From: Spirochaetota bacterium
GTDB taxonomy: Bacteria; Spirochaetota; UBA4802; UBA5368
Assembly (NCBI GenBank): GCA_018263175.1
Contig: JADFDB010000014.1
Location: forward strand, 1-32,122
DNA length: 32,122 nucleotides
Reading direction: 5' to 3'
Positions 30,535-32,122 of this stretch are shown one piece after another. Every line of letters starts with the position of its first letter. Positions within the stretch are counted from its first letter, which is position 1. The position numbers and the translations under genes are program-made. Under the pieces are notes generated by a model. It did no database searches and was not told where the DNA came from. It was given only the letters and a program-made list of their open reading frames with translations.

Positions 30535-31071
30535 ATGGCGCAGGCTTCACGAGAAGAAAGGAAGAAGAAGGTCGTCGACGTACTGAACCAGGCCCGGGCG
30601 ATGGAGCTCCAGGCGATATATCAGTACATGAACCAGCACTACAATCTCGACAACATGGATTACGGCGATCTCGCGAAAAACATCAAGCTCATCGCGATCG
30701 ACGAGATGCGCCATGCGGAGGCCTTCGCCGAGCGCATAAAGGAGCTCGGCGGTGAGCCCACGAGCGAGATGTCGGGCAGGGTGGAGAAGGGCCAGCCCGT
30801 GGAAAAGATCTACCCCTCTGACTCGAAGGCGGAGGAGGACGCGATCGATGCCTACAACCAGTTTTTGAGGGTGTGCATGGACAACGGGGACAGCATTACC
30901 GCCAAGCTTTTCGAGACGATCATCGACGAGGAGCAGAAACACCTCAATTATTTCGACAACGTTAACGACCACCTTGAGCGGCTCGGAGGCGCGTACCTTG
31001 CCAAGATAGCCGGCACGCCCGCCTCGACGGGGCCCGCCTCAAAGGGTTTCGTGATCGGCGGCGGGGAGTAG
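30535..31071 (+). CDS. bfr: Bacterioferritin-like di-iron storage protein
   Basis: This is a ferritin-fold four-helix bundle that oxidises and stores iron and removes peroxide-reactive Fe2+. The 178 residues contain the ferroxidase set E24 (MELQAIYQY), E57 and H60 (DEMRHAE), E100, E133 and H136 (EEQKH). Met58 sits between E57 and H60 at the position that ligates heme in bacterioferritins. The C-terminal tail after 150 is longer and glycine/serine-rich compared with a typical 158-residue Bfr. GGAGG lies seven bases before ATG 30535. The neighbouring perR supports a role in iron and peroxide protection. Rubrerythrin is unlikely: no rubredoxin domain is present. Confidence 0.88.
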   Translation: MAQASREERKKKVVDVLNQARAMELQAIYQYMNQHYNLDNMDYGDLAKNIKLIAIDEMRHAEAFAERIKELGGEPTSEMSGRVEKGQPVEKIYPSDSKAEEDAIDAYNQFLRVCMDNGDSITAKLFETIIDEEQKHLNYFDNVNDHLERLGGAYLAKIAGTPASTGPASKGFVIGGGE

Positions 31072-31089
31072 CCGTACTCATTCAATGAG

Positions 31090-31106
31090 CGCCGCTTTGG
31101 GCGGCG
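31090..31106 (+). terminator. Hairpin after bacterioferritin gene, weak terminator candidate
   Basis: CGCCGC-TTTGG-GCGGCG forms a 6-bp GC stem 18 bases past the stop codon, followed by TTCGTCG rather than a T-run. It may end or stabilise the bfr transcript. Confidence 0.3.
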
Positions 31107-31299
31107 TTCGTCGTACGGCGGGTGCATGGCGTCCGGTGCGCCCGCCGCCCCGCTTCATCAAAATAACACACAGCTCCGTTTTTTATCCGCTTCCAAATTA
31201 ATCCCGGCCGGGGTACTCCGGAAATCGAATTGACGGCGCTTCAGGGCGTGCGGGCAAACAATGCTTGACAAATTATGCCCGCTATGCGAACCCGTATCG

Positions 31300-31328
31300 G
31301 TTTTGTAATACAATATTATTTCTATAAT
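31300..31328 (+). promoter_or_regulatory. Candidate promoter and palindrome for the MFS gene
   Basis: A perfect TATAAT (31323-31328) is preceded by a poor -35 (TTTTGT at 31301-31306). Between them TTGTA-A-TACAA (31303-31313) is a perfect 5-1-5 palindrome, well placed for a repressor. The leader to ATG 31433 would be about 98 nt. Confidence 0.35.
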
Positions 31329-31432
31329 GTACAAATGGCCTTCCGGATGCCCGCGGCATGCCAAAGTTCACCGTCGCGGGTGCCGGCTGCGCCGCTGATC
31401 ATTTGCGTTAATTTAACTGCCTGGAGTTATAT

Positions 31433-32122
31433 ATGAGCGAATCGAAGTCCGTGCCATACACATTCCCCAGGGTGATTCCGCTTATCGGCGGGGTGCTCGG
31501 GAGCACCACCTGTGGGGCGCTCTTGTACGCGTGGAGTGTTTTCATCCGTCCGCTTAACGCCGAGTTCGGGTGGAGCAGGGCCGACATCGCCCTGGCCTTC
31601 GCCATAGCCTGTCTGATATTCGGGCTTATGACCTTCCCTGCCGGAAGACTGTCGGACAGGTTCGGTCCGCGGGTTGTGGTACTGGTCGGCGCGGTCATCC
31701 TCGGCGTGGGCTTTACGCTTTCGGGGTACATCACCGAAAAATGGCATCTGTACCTGAGCTATGGCGTTATCGCCGGATTCGGCGGCGGTCTGATCTATCT
31801 TCCTCCCATTGCGACGGCGCCCAAGTGGTGGCCGGACCGGCGCGCGCTGGCGACGGGCTTCTCGGTGGTGGGGCTCGGCCTCGGTTCGTTCATCATGGCG
31901 CCGCTCGCGACCTATATCATCGAGAACATCGGATGGCGGTATGTCTTCATCTACGCGGGTGTCGTTATGTTTGTAATGGCGGCCATAGCCTCGCTCTGTC
32001 TGAAAAATCCCCCGGCCGGATGGAAGCCCGCCGGCTGGATCCCGCCGGATAAGGGCGACATGCTGAGTGCCACCGTTCAGCGCGACTTCAGCCACAGGGA
32101 GACGTATCGCACGCCACAGTTC
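31433..32122 (+). CDS. OFA-type major facilitator superfamily transporter (3' end beyond window)
   Basis: The visible 230 codons cover the first six transmembrane helices. MFS motif A is present between helices 2 and 3 as [10 protein letters not shown]. The [11 protein letters not shown] opening, the [28 protein letters not shown] stretch (seen near 31779-31860) and the [11 protein letters not shown] loop at the end are typical of the oxalate/formate antiporter (OFA) family, which exchanges small mono- or dicarboxylates across the inner membrane. The actual substrate cannot be told. ATG 31433 follows GGAG at eight bases. The gene is preceded by its own promoter-like region and is cut by the window end, so length and C-terminal half are unknown. 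Confidence 0.85.
   Translation, partial: MSESKSVPYTFPRVIPLIGGVLGSTTCGALLYAWSVFIRPLNAEFGWSRADIALAFAIACLIFGLMTFPAGRLSDRFGPRVVVLVGAVILGVGFTLSGYITEKWHLYLSYGVIAGFGGGLIYLPPIATAPKWWPDRRALATGFSVVGLGLGSFIMAPLATYIIENIGWRYVFIYAGVVMFVMAAIASLCLKNPPAGWKPAGWIPPDKGDMLSATVQRDFSHRETYRTPQF

Larger units (their letters stand above)
31072..31432. other. 361-bp intergenic region upstream of the MFS gene
   Basis: It contains a small GC hairpin just after bfr, an isolated TTGACA at 31265-31270 without a partner -10, and an AT-rich promoter-like patch with a palindrome at 31303-31313. No protein-coding signal is convincing. Confidence 0.45.

Noticed and set aside
30359-30586. A 75-codon frame running into the bacterioferritin gene
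   Set aside because: It overlaps the real start in another frame, begins inside the promoter and shows no recognisable protein sequence.
30535-31071. Rubrerythrin as the identity of the di-iron protein
   Set aside because: No CxxC rubredoxin domain exists, and Met58 between E57 and H60 is the bacterioferritin heme ligand position.
1-32122. CRISPR arrays, tRNA or rRNA genes, transposases, integrases, toxin-antitoxin pairs
   Set aside because: No regularly spaced direct repeats, cloverleaf-like segments or such proteins were seen on either strand; the palindromic elements are dispersed and carry no gene.

Overview
The window is GC-rich, densely coded bacterial chromosome, about 32 kb, with no tRNA, rRNA, CRISPR, transposase or phage gene. 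The best taxonomic clue is the 808-residue protein at 9880-12306. It has one N-terminal membrane anchor, a very long coiled coil and a C-terminal helix-turn-helix-like tail, the layout of the spirochaete-restricted SpiroCoCo coiled-coil family. An aldehyde:ferredoxin oxidoreductase, a PerR-type peroxide sensor, many lipoprotein or membrane proteins of unknown function and a fused TPR/spermidine-synthase-like membrane protein fit an anaerobic or microaerophilic environmental spirochaete. Assignment to Spirochaetota is an inference.

Layout. 1-4.1 kb: the 3' end of an unknown gene, pyrK (electron-transfer subunit of dihydroorotate dehydrogenase), an FGGY sugar or polyol kinase and an unknown protein. 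4.1-6.7 kb: a tight zinc/manganese ABC importer operon on the minus strand (binding lipoprotein, ATPase, permease). 7.0-9.9 kb: guaB encoding a strikingly eukaryote-like IMP dehydrogenase, a DedA membrane protein and a small lipoprotein. 9.9-18.7 kb: cell-envelope genes, namely the coiled-coil protein, a 3D-domain protein, a 996-residue membrane/SpdSyn-like/TPR fusion, a small DUF4234-like membrane protein and a zinc-ribbon/acidic/DUF4389 protein. 18.7-20.7 kb: a DinG/XPD-type Fe-S helicase. 20.9-25.0 kb: a cassette of MarR regulator, SDR dehydrogenase, membrane-anchored unknown and tungsten/molybdenum aldehyde oxidoreductase. 25.1-29.5 kb (minus strand): MBL-fold hydrolase, methyltransferase, PcrA/UvrD helicase and STAS anti-sigma antagonist. 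29.6-31.1 kb: perR with a Fur-type box over its promoter, then a bacterioferritin. 31.4 kb to the end: the first 230 codons of an OFA-type MFS transporter.

The most unusual non-coding signal is a family of about 90-bp imperfect palindromes: four essentially full copies (3075-3166, 20814-20904, 23011-23100, 25041-25124) and one half copy (25592-25653). Each lies downstream of a gene 3' end. Ends and core are conserved. Stem positions change on both arms together (G-C, T-A and C-G at the same core pair), so the fold, not just the sequence, appears to be kept. One copy fills the AOR-STAS convergent gap and supplies the STAS stop codon. Another lies in the probable leader of the AOR gene, and a third abuts a perfect extended -10 promoter. 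I recognise no named family matching it.

Convergent genes are packed tightly: four junctions have 0-6 bp between stop codons, including one where a single TGATCA hexamer provides both stops.
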